Shown here: piece by piece, positions 9,384-20,035 of the stretch
Layout: the number at the start of each line of letters is the position of its first letter
Numbering within the stretch: position 1 is the first letter of the stretch
DNA from: Candidatus Schekmanbacteria bacterium
GTDB lineage: Bacteria; Schekmanbacteria; GWA2-38-11; J061
Length of the DNA: 64,000 nucleotides
Assembly: GCA_016219965.1 (NCBI GenBank)
Contig: JACRJM010000004.1
Location: 310,001 to 374,000, forward strand
Direction of reading: 5' to 3'
The notes under the pieces: model-generated
What the model was told of the DNA's origin: nothing
The model's input: the letters and a program-made list of their open reading frames with translations, nothing else
The model's database searches: none
Made by a program: the position numbers and the translations under genes

Positions 9384-10526
9384 TTAATACGGGTAAAAAT
9401 GAGTACGGAGGTCAGTGTTTCCCATATTGAAAAAAAGGGCAGAGACATTTCGTCCGGTGAGCTTTTTCCTAAGTATATTTTCTGAATGCGAAGTAAGGCA
9501 GATGATATATAAACTTGAAAAGTTAGATATAGAGTTTTCGAAAGAATAGTTTGAGCCTTGCGGATCTGTATCGTAATAATCAGGCTCTGCAAGCGCAAGA
9601 TCTTCAAGGATACCTGAAATGGTTTTATCTAAGCTTGAGTTAACATTAAAAGCAGTTTCAGAACGTTTTAATAAACTAAGTGACACATCTATTTTCCTTT
9701 GAAACAAATCTGCTACTAATGATGCGCAAAGACAGACAGCAGATTCAAAGGCTATCCCGCTTTCTTCAGTTTCTTTCATTCCTGACGGCAACAGGGTGTC
9801 GAGTATGACAATTACTCTTGAAGAAGGAAGAGATTCGTATTCCTTTAACATGGGTACCTGATATTTTGCTGCGCTTTTCCAGTGTATCAACTTAGGGTTT
9901 TCGCCTGTTCTGTATTCTCTGAGCCCCCTAAATAGTTCAGCCTCATTTCTTAAATTATTAATTCTAGGTGATGAGAAAGAACCATACTCTGCAATATTGA
10001 GGTTTTTGCTGGAAACTTTTTTTATAACCGGCAATACTATTGCAGCAGATTCTTGAATTGCTTTTTTTTCTTTTTCAAAAAAACCAAAAGGGTAGGATGT
10101 CCCAATGGTAAAGGAAGTTATGTTTATCCGTCCTCTTCTTGGGAATGAAACTTCGCTTATCGCAGATATTCTTTCTCCAGGACCTATCTTGGGAATAAAC
10201 ATTTCTGGTTTTCCGGGTACAGAGTCTCTTAGGAAAATGCAGAATGAAGGGAACAACTTTTTCCCATTTCTTATTTCATATCTTAGAGGTATTGTTTCCA
10301 TGCATTTGATGTGATTCGGAAGATTTCGTCTTATGGAGATTTGCCTGAACCCTGTTTCTGACATAATCCCGGAAGTAACTATGATGCTCAGCATCATTCC
10401 GAGCACAAGGAACAATAAGTTTGACCCGGTATTTATTGCAGCTATTCCTACAGCAATACAAAGTGAAGAATATATTTTACCTTCCTTTGTGAATGTGAGC
10501 CTTCTTGATTGAACAGATAAATGCAT
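9384..10526 (-). CDS. DUF58 protein (vWA-like partner of MoxR)
   Basis: A 380-residue protein with two N-terminal membrane helices (about 18-55) and the DUF58 signature EYRTGENPKLIHWKSAAK followed by VPMLKEYE. DUF58 proteins have a von Willebrand A-like fold and work with MoxR ATPases, probably in assembly or metal loading of envelope complexes. It lies 5 bp downstream of moxR and 2 bp upstream of the transglutaminase gene, so the three genes form one operon. Confidence 0.9.
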   Translation of the reverse strand: MHLSVQSRRLTFTKEGKIYSSLCIAVGIAAINTGSNLLFLVLGMMLSIIVTSGIMSETGFRQISIRRNLPNHIKCMETIPLRYEIRNGKKLFPSFCIFLRDSVPGKPEMFIPKIGPGERISAISEVSFPRRGRINITSFTIGTSYPFGFFEKEKKAIQESAAIVLPVIKKVSSKNLNIAEYGSFSSPRINNLRNEAELFRGLREYRTGENPKLIHWKSAAKYQVPMLKEYESLPSSRVIVILDTLLPSGMKETEESGIAFESAVCLCASLVADLFQRKIDVSLSLLKRSETAFNVNSSLDKTISGILEDLALAEPDYYDTDPQGSNYSFENSISNFSSLYIICLTSHSENILRKKLTGRNVSALFFNMGNTDLRTHFYPY

Positions 10527-10531
10527 TTTCT

Positions 10532-11467
10532 CTATTCGGGTATTGGCAGCTCTTCAAGTATGTCCAGTAGTATCTCCTGAGCATCCTGCGTAACACCGAG
10601 GTTTCTGCCGTTTTTTGTTATGAGGCGGTGCAGGAGAACCGGCAAAGTGAGTTTTTTAATATCGTCCGGGATACAGAAGTTGCGCTTCTCAACAAGTGCA
10701 AGAGCTTTTGAGGCCCTGAAAAGGTTCAAACAGCCCCTGGGGCTTATCCCAAGTTCGAGGAACTTAGATTCCCTTGTTTTTGCAGCAATCTTAAGAATGT
10801 ATTCCATAAGGCTTTTGTCAATATGCACTTTTTCAGCAGCCTTCTGAAGACCGAGAATATCCTCAGCATCAAGAACAGGAGTTAAATCATCAAGCGGGGA
10901 GGATGAACTGTGGGATGAAAGTATCTTCATCTCCTGTTCTAAATCAGGATATCCTATTTTTACCCGCATAAGAAAACGGTCAAGCTGTGATTCAGGAAGA
11001 GGGTAGGTTCCTTCAAATTCTGTTGGGTTCTGTGTGGCAAGAACTATGAAAGGATTGGGGAGATTGTGAGTCGTTCCATCCACTGACACCTGGAAGTCGT
11101 TCATTGCTTCAAGTAGACTGCTTTGAGTCCTTGGAGTTGCTCTGTTTATTTCGTCGGCAAGAATGACGCTGGCAAATATTGGTCCAGGTTTAAAGAGTAA
11201 CTGTCCACTTTGCTGTTGGAATATAGAGATACCAATAATATCCCCGGGGAGGAGGTCGGGCGTAAACTGTATTCTCTGGAAACTGCAGTCTATGGATTTT
11301 GCAAGTGCCCTTGCAAGCGTTGTTTTCCCTACACCGGGAACATCTTCAATTAACACATGTCCCCGTGCAATAAGCCCGACAATTACGAGCTTAACGCATT
11401 CACGCTTTCCGATGAGGACTCTCTCAATGTTGTCAATGAGAGCTTCAATTTTTATATTACTATCCAT
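10532..11467 (-). CDS. MoxR-family AAA+ ATPase
   Basis: A 311-residue AAA+ ATPase. Walker A is PGVGKTT (residues 44-50) and Walker B ends in ADEINRA (D105, E106). The region TPRTQSSLLEAM and sensor region LATQNPTEFEGTYPLPESQ are typical of the MoxR (RavA/APE2220) group. MoxR ATPases act as chaperones for maturation of protein complexes. It is first in the operon with DUF58 and TgpA genes and is read divergently from thioredoxin across about 100 bp. Confidence 0.93.
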   Translation of the reverse strand: MDSNIKIEALIDNIERVLIGKRECVKLVIVGLIARGHVLIEDVPGVGKTTLARALAKSIDCSFQRIQFTPDLLPGDIIGISIFQQQSGQLLFKPGPIFASVILADEINRATPRTQSSLLEAMNDFQVSVDGTTHNLPNPFIVLATQNPTEFEGTYPLPESQLDRFLMRVKIGYPDLEQEMKILSSHSSSSPLDDLTPVLDAEDILGLQKAAEKVHIDKSLMEYILKIAAKTRESKFLELGISPRGCLNLFRASKALALVEKRNFCIPDDIKKLTLPVLLHRLITKNGRNLGVTQDAQEILLDILEELPIPE

Positions 11468-11476
11468 TGCTTGAAT

Positions 11477-11496
11477 ATTAATAATGGGTTATTAAT
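11477..11496. repeat. Palindrome between moxR and thioredoxin genes
   Basis: A perfect inverted repeat, ATTAATAA-TGGG-TTATTAAT, lies 10 bp upstream of the moxR start codon in the divergent promoter region. It may be an operator or a 5' hairpin of the moxR mRNA. No regulator is identified, and AT-rich palindromes can occur by chance. Confidence 0.4.
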
Positions 11497-11568
11497 TATA
11501 TAAATTAAACTATTAAAGCAAGTTTTCAAAAAAATGATATGTCTTATTTAAGAAAAAGGAGATAGGTG

Positions 11569-11892
11569 ATGGGGAAAGAGATAGAAGCAAACGAAGGCAA
11601 TTTTGAAGTTGAGGTTTTAAAATCTGCTGTTCCTGTGCTGGTGGATTTCTGGGCAACATGGTGTGGACCCTGCAAGATGGTTGCTCCCATAGTATCTGAA
11701 ATCGCAAACGAATATGACGGAAAGATAAAAGTTGCGAAAGTTAATGTTGATGATAACCAGTCATTAGCAATGAAGTACGGTATCAGAAGCATCCCTTCAT
11801 TACTCCTCTTCAAGGGTGGACAGGTTGTAGACCAGATTATAGGAGCGCAACCTAAGACAGCGCTTTCAGTTATGATAGATAAGCATCTGTAA
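11569..11892 (+). CDS. trxA: Thioredoxin
   Basis: A 107-residue thioredoxin with the active site WCGPC (C32, C35) in [13 protein letters not shown] and the cis-Pro region [11 protein letters not shown]. It reduces disulfides in the cytoplasm; there is no signal peptide. The open frame begins at a GTG at 11566, but AAGGAG at 11556-11561 is 7 nt from the ATG at 11569, so the ATG is preferred. It is a single-gene unit, read divergently from moxR and ending at a strong hairpin shared with ahcY. Confidence 0.95.
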   Translation: MGKEIEANEGNFEVEVLKSAVPVLVDFWATWCGPCKMVAPIVSEIANEYDGKIKVAKVNVDDNQSLAMKYGIRSIPSLLLFKGGQVVDQIIGAQPKTALSVMIDKHL

Positions 11893-11897
11893 TAAAA

Positions 11898-11930
11898 AGA
11901 AAGGGGCACATTTTTAATGTGCCCCTTTCT
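11898..11930. terminator. Bidirectional terminator between trxA and ahcY
   Basis: A perfect 13-bp stem (AGAAAGGGGCACA at 11898-11910 and its complement at 11918-11930) encloses a 7-nt loop. On the plus strand it is followed by CTTGTATT. On the minus strand it follows the ahcY stop by about 20 bp and ends in TTTTTATT. It serves both convergent transcripts. Confidence 0.88.
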
Positions 11931-11950
11931 TGTATTCTTATTTTCTTATA

Positions 11951-13225
<1,275 letters not shown>

Positions 13226-13262
13226 TTAGAAACTCAGAACTCTATTTAGTTATGTCTTATGT

Positions 13263-14417
13263 CTATGGTTTTAATTTCGAAGCTGCATCAGTCCGTTCCC
13301 AGGTGAACTCCGGATCTAACCTACCGAAATGCCCGTATGCCGCAGTCTTTTTGTATATTGGACGTTTCAGGTCGAGATATTTTATTATACCAGACGGGGT
13401 AAGGTCGAAATGTTTCCTTACGAGTTCGATCAGCTTATCCTGAGAAATCTTTCCTGTTCCGAATGTTTCCACCATTATTGAAACCGGTTCGGCAACGCCG
13501 ATCGCATAAGCGACCTGGACTTCACAATGTGAAGCAAGACCGGAAGCAACAATGTTTTTTGCAATATGTCTTGCCATGTATGCTGCTGAACGGTCAACCT
13601 TCGATGGGTCTTTTCCTGAAAATGCACCACCGCCATGATGACCTTTCCCGCCGTAGGTATCTACGATTATTTTCCTTCCCGTAAGTCCGCAATCCCCCAT
13701 TGGTCCGCCTGTTACAAACCTCCCTGTCGGATTAACATGAATAGTGCAGTCATTCAGGTTAATGAGGTTTGCCGGTATAATAGGCTTTATCACCTTTTCT
13801 ATGATGTATGGACGCATTTCTTTGGGGGAAATATCAGCACTGTGCTGGGATGAGATAACGATTGTATCTATCCTCTTGGGAATGCCATTTTCATATTCGA
13901 CTGTGACCTGAGTTTTCCCGTCCGGTCTCAAGAAATTAAGTTCACCGGTTTTTCTTACTTTTGAAAGCTGCATTGCAAGTTTCTGTGCCATTAATATAGG
14001 CATTGGCATAAGTTCAGGGGTTTCATTGCATGCATACCCGAACATCATTCCCTGGTCTCCTGCGCCCTGAAGATGCCCCGGCTTTTCATCCACACCCATC
14101 GCAATATCTGGAGACTGTTTGTCTATCGACGTTATTACAGAGCATGTGTCGCAATCAAACCCGTATTTCGCTCTGTCATAACCTATTTCCCTCACTGTTT
14201 CCCTTACAACAGCAGGTACGTCCACGATGGAATTTGAAGTGATTTCTCCTGCCACAAAGACTATGCCTGTTGTTACTAAAGTTTCACAGGCAACCCTTGA
14301 ATTAGGGTCGTTTTTCAAGTAGCTGTCAAGAACAGCGTCTGATATCTGGTCTGCTATCTTGTCTGGATGTCCCTCTGTTACTGACTCTGAGGTAAAAAGA
14401 TAATTATTCTTGCTCAC
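13263..14417 (-). CDS. metK: S-adenosylmethionine synthetase
   Basis: A 384-residue enzyme making SAM from methionine and ATP. Signatures are [19 protein letters not shown] at the N-terminus, [12 protein letters not shown] and [16 protein letters not shown]. It stands between ptsI (56 bp upstream) and ahcY (52 bp downstream) on the same strand, at the distal end of the envelope/PTS operon. The upstream gap is too short for a SAM riboswitch and has no terminator hairpin, so read-through from ptsI is likely. Confidence 0.97.
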   Translation of the reverse strand: MSKNNYLFTSESVTEGHPDKIADQISDAVLDSYLKNDPNSRVACETLVTTGIVFVAGEITSNSIVDVPAVVRETVREIGYDRAKYGFDCDTCSVITSIDKQSPDIAMGVDEKPGHLQGAGDQGMMFGYACNETPELMPMPILMAQKLAMQLSKVRKTGELNFLRPDGKTQVTVEYENGIPKRIDTIVISSQHSADISPKEMRPYIIEKVIKPIIPANLINLNDCTIHVNPTGRFVTGGPMGDCGLTGRKIIVDTYGGKGHHGGGAFSGKDPSKVDRSAAYMARHIAKNIVASGLASHCEVQVAYAIGVAEPVSIMVETFGTGKISQDKLIELVRKHFDLTPSGIIKYLDLKRPIYKKTAAYGHFGRLDPEFTWERTDAASKLKP

Positions 14418-14473
14418 GTTTATTCTCCTGCTTTCTGGTTAAAGGTTTTAGCTCATAGTATAAGTTAAAGTTG

Positions 14474-16228
14474 TTAGTCAATTAGAAAAAAATCTTCGGG
14501 AAATTTTTCACATAGAAAAGTATTAATATGACTTCTGATTTCTTCTGCATTGCTCATAGTAAGGATTCTGGAAACTACATTTTTTGCATCTTCAAGCTTG
14601 GAATTGCGCAGTATTCTTTTTATATTTGGTATTGAGATAGGGTTTGTGCTCAGTTCATCAATCTCTAACCCGAGCAGCAGAAAAGCATATATCGGTTCGG
14701 CAGCCATTTCACCGCAGAGACAGACAGGTATGTTCATCCTGTGGGCTGATGATACTATGTTGCTTATGAGGCGAAGAATTGCAGGATGAAGCGGTTCATA
14801 GAGGTAGGCGACCTTCTCATTTACTCTGTCTATGGCAAGGCAATACTGTATAAGGTCATTTGTTCCAATGCTGAAAAAATTTACTTCTCTGGCAAGAATG
14901 TCTGCAATAATTGCGGCCGTGGGAACTTCTATCATTATTCCAACTTCAATGTTGTCATTGAATTGTTTTCCCTCACTTTGCAGTTCTTTTCTGCATTCAT
15001 TAAGGATACTTTTTGCGCTTCTAAGTTCTCCAATTCCTGATATCATCGGGAATAGAATTCTTAGATTGCCAAAATGGCTTGCCCTCAGAATAGCACGGAG
15101 CTGGGTTTTAAAAAGTTCCGGTTGCTCAAGACAGAAGCGTATAGCACGAAGCCCCATTGCAGGGTTAAGTTCCTCCGCCATCTGCATTTGGGATAAATAC
15201 TTGTCTCCGCCAAGATCAAATGTCCTGATGGTGACAGGCTTTGGATACATCGTTTCAGCCAGTTTTCTGTAGTTGTTGAACTGTTCCTCTTCATCAGGGG
15301 TTGTCAATCTGTTGAGATATAGGAATTCGGTCCGGTAAAGGCCGATTCCGTCAGCTCCGTAACTATCAACGGCTATAGCTTCTTCAGGGAGTTCAATATT
15401 GGCAAATATCTTAAGTTTAAACCCGTCAGCGGTTTCTGCAGGAAGATCATGAAGCGATAAAAAAGTCTTTTGGAGTTCATCAAATTTTCTTTTCTTTTCT
15501 TCATATTTCTGAAGTGTGAGTTCATCCGGATTGATTATTACATCCCCTGAATTTGCATCAATAATGAGACGATCGCCGCTCTGGATTTTAGTTGTTGCAT
15601 TTTTTAACCCAACAACAGCAGGTATCTCAAGGCTTCTTGCCATTATGGCTGTATGACTGGTTTTCCCTCCTACATCGGTTGCAAAACCAAGTATGGTTTC
15701 TTTGTGCATTAACGCAGTATCCGCAGGCGCCAGATCATGAGCGATTACTATGACAGGCTTTTTTATATCGCTAATACCTATATGTGAAACACCGGCAAGG
15801 TTGGAAAGTATCCTGCTCCTGATATTTCCTATGTCGGTTTTTCTTTCCTTCAGGTATTCATCATCAAAACCGGAGAATATCTCTATCAATTCGCTTATTG
15901 CCTCATCAAGAGCCCATTCGCAGTTGATTTTCTGTCCTTTTATTCTTTTTATAGTTTTATCTCGAACAGTTTCATCTTTAAGCATCAGGATCTTAGCTTC
16001 GAAGATAAGTGCATGCTGATATCCAAGTTTTTCCTCAACGCGGGATTTGATCTCTTCAAGCTGATGTACGGAAACTTCCACAGCTGTATCAAGGCGCGCA
16101 ATTTCCTTCTCTATATCATTTCCACTGATATTATGTTTGGGTACATGATTAATCGTCTGGTCGAGGATAAATGCCTCGCCAATTACGATCCCAGATGTAA
16201 CAGCAATCCCTTTTATAAAGTCATCCAT
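14474..16228 (-). CDS. ptsI: PTS enzyme I (phosphoenolpyruvate-protein phosphotransferase)
   Basis: A 584-residue enzyme that transfers phosphate from PEP to HPr. The phospho-histidine is H192 in GGKTSHTAIMARS. The PEP-binding barrel has YRTEFLYLNR, FPMISG and IGTNDLIQYCLAIDR. Its length is normal for the family (about 570-590). HPr lies 78 bp upstream and four mannose-type EII genes precede that, so the whole phosphorelay is encoded in order on one strand. Confidence 0.97.
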   Translation of the reverse strand: MDDFIKGIAVTSGIVIGEAFILDQTINHVPKHNISGNDIEKEIARLDTAVEVSVHQLEEIKSRVEEKLGYQHALIFEAKILMLKDETVRDKTIKRIKGQKINCEWALDEAISELIEIFSGFDDEYLKERKTDIGNIRSRILSNLAGVSHIGISDIKKPVIVIAHDLAPADTALMHKETILGFATDVGGKTSHTAIMARSLEIPAVVGLKNATTKIQSGDRLIIDANSGDVIINPDELTLQKYEEKKRKFDELQKTFLSLHDLPAETADGFKLKIFANIELPEEAIAVDSYGADGIGLYRTEFLYLNRLTTPDEEEQFNNYRKLAETMYPKPVTIRTFDLGGDKYLSQMQMAEELNPAMGLRAIRFCLEQPELFKTQLRAILRASHFGNLRILFPMISGIGELRSAKSILNECRKELQSEGKQFNDNIEVGIMIEVPTAAIIADILAREVNFFSIGTNDLIQYCLAIDRVNEKVAYLYEPLHPAILRLISNIVSSAHRMNIPVCLCGEMAAEPIYAFLLLGLEIDELSTNPISIPNIKRILRNSKLEDAKNVVSRILTMSNAEEIRSHINTFLCEKFPEDFFLID

Positions 16229-16306
16229 GTTTTCTGATGGTTAAATACTGTATTGACCCAAAAAAATATATTTCTCATACGTTTTAGAGAAAATTGCAAG
16301 GGCAAT

Positions 16307-16579
16307 CTATTCTTCTCCGAATTTATTATGCACAAGCTCCTGTATGGCACTAATTGCTGATTCACTGTCCGTACCGGTTGCTGTTACTGTTACCGAATTC
16401 CCTTTGGCTGCTGCAAGCATCATCACTCCCATAATACTCTTACCATTAATTGATTGGCCATCCTTTTCAATCTCTATTTTTGATGAAAACTTGTTGGTAA
16501 GTTTCACCAAGGTAGCTGCGGCTCTTGCATGCAAACCAAGTTTGTTCCTGATAATAAGCTTAACCACTTTTTTTTCCAA
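16307..16579 (-). CDS. ptsH: HPr phosphocarrier protein
   Basis: A 90-residue HPr. H17 in GLHARAAA is the site phosphorylated by enzyme I. S48 in NGKSIMGVMML is the regulatory serine recognised by HPr kinase, whose gene (hprK) lies upstream in the same run. Having both sites suggests it serves both sugar transport and HprK-based regulation. It is 10 bp downstream of the EIID gene. Confidence 0.96.
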   Translation of the reverse strand: MEKKVVKLIIRNKLGLHARAAATLVKLTNKFSSKIEIEKDGQSINGKSIMGVMMLAAAKGNSVTVTATGTDSESAISAIQELVHNKFGEE

Positions 16580-16589
16580 GTTCCCCCCC

Positions 16590-17363
16590 TTATAATAAAG
16601 GAAAAATATATTCCCAGATTAAACACAAGAGTAAGATTATATATATTACTGCTTTGGCTGAGATGTTTTTTGAGAGTAAAAAATAAATAAGATGAAACGC
16701 TGAAAGCACTATTAACATGTTAAATAGAAATCCTGAATCAATAAATTTAAACGTTGTACTCCTGCATATCAACGGAATACAGACTCCAAGAAGGATTGCC
16801 ATAAGCATTTTTGCCTCATTGAGCACATGATATAAATTCATTCTTCTAACATCAAAAATAATGTCCTTCCCTGATTTATAACCTGCAAATGCGCCATAGA
16901 ATCTAAATCCCAGGCTGAAGATGTTGTATAGTATCAGGAATAAGAATGCTGAGAGGATTGATTCGCGAAGTGCAACTATAAGGGCTATAACCGAGACAAG
17001 AGGTCTGAGAGTTGCCCAAAAAACCGAATCACCTATAGCGCCAAACGGCCCCATGAGGGAAGCTTTGATAGAATCAGGGTCGTCTTTAGATACATTATTA
17101 AGGGAAAGATCTTCTTCGCATTTAACGACTGCTCCTGCAATAGCAGAAGAAAAATATGGGTTTGTATTGAAAAAATCTATATGTTTTAAAAACATTTTGT
17201 TCAATGTGCTTGGGCTTGAAGCTATTTTTTTCAGGGCTCCTGAAATGGTATAGAGAAAACCAAGAGACTGCATTTTATTGAAATTCCAGCTTGCCTGAAT
17301 GAAAAGGGACCGCAAAGCAATTAATGAAATATCAAAAAATGTTATATTTCTTTTATTATCCAT
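16590..17363 (-). CDS. Mannose-family PTS component EIID
   Basis: A 257-residue membrane subunit of the mannose/sorbose PTS permease. The soluble N-terminal half has QASWNFNKMQSLGFLY and NTNPYFSSAIAGA, with MGPFGAIGDSVFWATLRP, all typical of EIID. Hydrophobic segments lie in the C-terminal third. It overlaps the EIIC gene by 8 bp. Together EIIC and EIID form the sugar channel; sugar specificity cannot be read from the sequence. Confidence 0.9.
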   Translation of the reverse strand: MDNKRNITFFDISLIALRSLFIQASWNFNKMQSLGFLYTISGALKKIASSPSTLNKMFLKHIDFFNTNPYFSSAIAGAVVKCEEDLSLNNVSKDDPDSIKASLMGPFGAIGDSVFWATLRPLVSVIALIVALRESILSAFLFLILYNIFSLGFRFYGAFAGYKSGKDIIFDVRRMNLYHVLNEAKMLMAILLGVCIPLICRSTTFKFIDSGFLFNMLIVLSAFHLIYFLLSKNISAKAVIYIILLLCLIWEYIFPLL

Positions 17364-18066
17364 ATCTGAGCATCAATAAAATTATTATTATCTGAACACA
17401 GGCACCGGCTATAAAATAATAATAAAACTTCTTTATCAGAAGGTTTTTCAGTATGACTGCTACTCCTATTACCGGGAGGAGCCTGAATAGGTGCGAAAAA
17501 GAGGAAATGATTTCCTTTGGAAGATGAGTTAAAATATTTGGCAACAATAAGATCAGAAATGACAATGAGACTGCCAAGAACACCATGTTTTTTAAAAAGA
17601 AGAAAAGTATTCCGCCAAGGTTGTATACCCCTATTAAAGACAGGTCGTCTCTTTTGATAGCTTTGATTGCTGCTTCAACCCAGATGTAGTTATTCTTCCT
17701 TACGAGCATATCAGCTTTTTCTTCGATGGAAAGCAAAGGGATTACGCATAAAAAAACAGCTCCGCATATAGACATGCTTGTAATGCCGCTCATTTCAGGG
17801 AATTGCATAATTATTATTGATGCAGAAGTGATAAGTATTGCAGCTACAGAGGCATTGGGGACTATGGCTGCACCTATCTGCAGTGATGGCAACCATATGA
17901 GCTGAGTTGCAGCTCCAACATGCAGACCGAGAATGGGATTACCGAGAAAATAGCCGATTATTGGTGACGCAACTATTGGCTGTGAAATCATCAGCTGGAG
18001 AACGGCTGTGCGGTCAAGAGCTATTATGCTTCCCAATATAACAGCAACAATTATTTCATTTATCAT
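17356..18066 (-). CDS. Mannose-family PTS component EIIC
   Basis: A 236-residue polytopic membrane protein. N-terminal helices contain the EIIC (sorbose/mannose type) signature SQPIVASPIIGYFLGNP followed by GLHVGAATQLIWLP and IGAAIVPNASVAA. It forms the membrane channel with EIID, whose gene overlaps its 3' end. It lies 39 bp downstream of EIIB. Confidence 0.9.
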   Translation of the reverse strand: MINEIIVAVILGSIIALDRTAVLQLMISQPIVASPIIGYFLGNPILGLHVGAATQLIWLPSLQIGAAIVPNASVAAILITSASIIIMQFPEMSGITSMSICGAVFLCVIPLLSIEEKADMLVRKNNYIWVEAAIKAIKRDDLSLIGVYNLGGILFFFLKNMVFLAVSLSFLILLLPNILTHLPKEIISSFSHLFRLLPVIGVAVILKNLLIKKFYYYFIAGACVQIIIILLMLRYG

Positions 18067-18105
18067 AGTCTACTAATGGTTATAAAAACTATTTCATGCA
18101 GAAAA

Positions 18106-18600
18106 CTATTCCAGAAGGTGCTTCTTGGCAAAAAGTTCTTTAAGGTTTTTTTGTTTCTCTCCAGGAACTGACTGTATGTTTATGTCTATTCCCATTTTGA
18201 GAAGCATATTAAGTGTTTTAATTTCTGTAGCGCTTACAAAAACCGTTTGAGAAAGCTTCATTTTATTTTCAACAGATCTCATCCCTCCCAGGTTTAGCTT
18301 GTCAAGTTTAAAGCCATTATCCACAAGTCTGTATACGTCATCTATAGTGGAGAAAAGAATTATAGTTCGAGAGTTCTCATTTTCGATCAGTGGCAACTCA
18401 TTAACCATGTTGTCAATGGTTGAAAAAATTGTTTTTATTTCTGGAGGAACTGCAAATTCAAATATTAGCTTTTGAGACGCATCACTAGCTATACGGTCAT
18501 TTACTACAATTATCGTAGTAACCGAAAGAGGCCTTGCCCAGCCTTCCACTACCTGACCGTGAATGAGACGGTCATCAACTCTGAATAAAGAGAAATGCAT
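18106..18600 (-). CDS. Mannose-family PTS component EIIB
   Basis: A 164-residue cytoplasmic EIIB protein. The phospho-acceptor is H14 in RVDDRLIHGQVVEGW, the hallmark of the mannose/sorbose EIIB family. LNLGGMRS in the middle is also conserved. It passes phosphate from EIIA to the incoming sugar. It is encoded separately from EIIA, as in sorbose-type systems, and lies 15 bp after the EIIA gene. Confidence 0.92.
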   Translation of the reverse strand: MHFSLFRVDDRLIHGQVVEGWARPLSVTTIIVVNDRIASDASQKLIFEFAVPPEIKTIFSTIDNMVNELPLIENENSRTIILFSTIDDVYRLVDNGFKLDKLNLGGMRSVENKMKLSQTVFVSATEIKTLNMLLKMGIDINIQSVPGEKQKNLKELFAKKHLLE

Positions 18601-18615
18601 TTTGAAAGAATCAGA

Positions 18616-19035
18616 TCAGTTGTTATGTTCTTCTTTTTGCTGACCAAGTATTTCAGAGGCAACCATGATATGTTTTTTCCCGTATTGTTTACAGAAAGAA
18701 ACGAGCTTCTGAAGCGGGTTATGTTCCCTCTCGGTCAGGAATTTAATAAGCATTGGGAGATTGACGCCAGTAACCACTTCAATTTTCCCTTCATCCATGA
18801 AAGAAAGACTCAGATTAGTAGGTGTACCGCCAAACATATCAGTAAATATGAGAATACCTTCTTCTGATTTAACATCAGAGATAGCTTTTTTGATGGCGTG
18901 TACTATATCTTCTTCCCCGTTGTTTAGCTTGATACAAACAGACAGCAAGTGTTTTTGCCTTCCAAGTATCATTTCAGCGGATTTAATAAGCTCAGCAGCT
19001 AGGTTTCCGTGTGTAACTATTATTGCTCCAACCAA
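18616..19035 (-). CDS. Mannose-family PTS component EIIA
   Basis: A 139-residue EIIA protein with active H9 in AIIVTHGNLAAELIKSAE, followed by ILIFTDMFGGTPTN and VTGVNLPMLIKFL, all family signatures. It accepts phosphate from HPr. The gene starts 1 bp after the end of hprK, so the two are translationally linked. Confidence 0.94.
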   Translation of the reverse strand: MVGAIIVTHGNLAAELIKSAEMILGRQKHLLSVCIKLNNGEEDIVHAIKKAISDVKSEEGILIFTDMFGGTPTNLSLSFMDEGKIEVVTGVNLPMLIKFLTEREHNPLQKLVSFCKQYGKKHIMVASEILGQQKEEHNN

Positions 19036-19036
19036 G

Positions 19037-20029
19037 TTAATTCTCCTTATTTTGCTTACTGTTTCTGCGCTTTGAATCAGCTGTAAGACTCTTTTCTTCT
19101 TCGATGATTTTGTTTAGCAGCTTTCTGTTCAATTCTTCAGCCGGATTATAACCCATTTTCTTCAAAAGATAGTTTCTTGCAGCAATTTCAATTATCATTG
19201 ACATGTTTCTTCCTGGAGCAACAGGCATAAGAATTTTTGGTATTTTTATCCCGAGTATGTCAGCATAAAGCGTATCAAGCCCGAGTCTTTCGTACTGACT
19301 TTCCAACTCCCATTCTTCAAGTTCAATTACGATCTCTATTCTCTTGCTGTCACGTATAGATGTAACTCCGAAAAGGTCTTTTATGTTTATTATACCAAGT
19401 CCTCTTATCTCCATGTGGTGACGGATGCTTTCCGGACTGGAACCGAGAAGCGTCATTTCTCCTGTTTTCTTGATTACAACTACGTCATCAGATACAAGAC
19501 GGTGGCCTTTTTCCACCAGGTCGAGAACGATCTCACTTTTGCCGACGCCGCTTTTCCCGAGTAAAAGAACTCCAACTCCAAAAACATCTACAAGCACTCC
19601 ATGCAGGGTAATTGATTCTGCCAGTTTTTCCTCGAGAAAATTGAGAAGCCTGGAGATAAGAATTGTGGAGTTGATAGTTGAACACATAACAGGGGTGTTG
19701 GTTTTTGAAGCTATGCCCAGAAGATCGCAGGGAGGAGGATTGCTGTTAGATATTATTATGCAGGCAAGGCGAAGTTTAAGAAGCTTTCTTAGAGAATCAT
19801 TGCATTTACCTGCCGGCAGCGTCTTTAAGTAAGATGTTTCTGTGTTGCCTAAAATGCTTACTGTCTCACTTTTTATATTTTCAAGATATCCTGCAAGAGC
19901 AAGTCCAGGCTTTTGAATGTGGTAATTGCTGATCTTATTTCTTAGACTGTTTTTTGCACATAGGATACTGAGATTAAGATCTTCTTTTGTTTCATTAAAA
20001 AACTGTTTTACTGTAATAAATTTCTTCAT
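19037..20029 (-). CDS. hprK: HPr kinase/phosphorylase
   Basis: A 330-residue bifunctional enzyme that phosphorylates and dephosphorylates the regulatory Ser of HPr. Walker A is GKSGVGKS (158-165), preceded by the catalytic H143 in LHGVLVDVFGVGVLL and followed by LVSDDVVVI. The family signature GLGIINIKDLFG is present. It follows ptsN by 6 bp and precedes EIIA by 1 bp. In Gram-negative bacteria such a cluster usually serves regulation; here a full sugar permease is also encoded. Confidence 0.95.
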   Translation of the reverse strand: MKKFITVKQFFNETKEDLNLSILCAKNSLRNKISNYHIQKPGLALAGYLENIKSETVSILGNTETSYLKTLPAGKCNDSLRKLLKLRLACIIISNSNPPPCDLLGIASKTNTPVMCSTINSTILISRLLNFLEEKLAESITLHGVLVDVFGVGVLLLGKSGVGKSEIVLDLVEKGHRLVSDDVVVIKKTGEMTLLGSSPESIRHHMEIRGLGIINIKDLFGVTSIRDSKRIEIVIELEEWELESQYERLGLDTLYADILGIKIPKILMPVAPGRNMSMIIEIAARNYLLKKMGYNPAEELNRKLLNKIIEEEKSLTADSKRRNSKQNKEN

Positions 20030-20035
20030 GAATGG

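Noticed and set aside
11544-11909. Open frame antisense to thioredoxin
   Set aside because: It covers the WCGPC thioredoxin gene in reverse and shows no domain; thioredoxin also has a good ribosome site.
14418-14473. SAM or SAH riboswitch before metK or ahcY
   Set aside because: The gaps before the two genes are only 56 and 52 bp and show no multi-stem fold.
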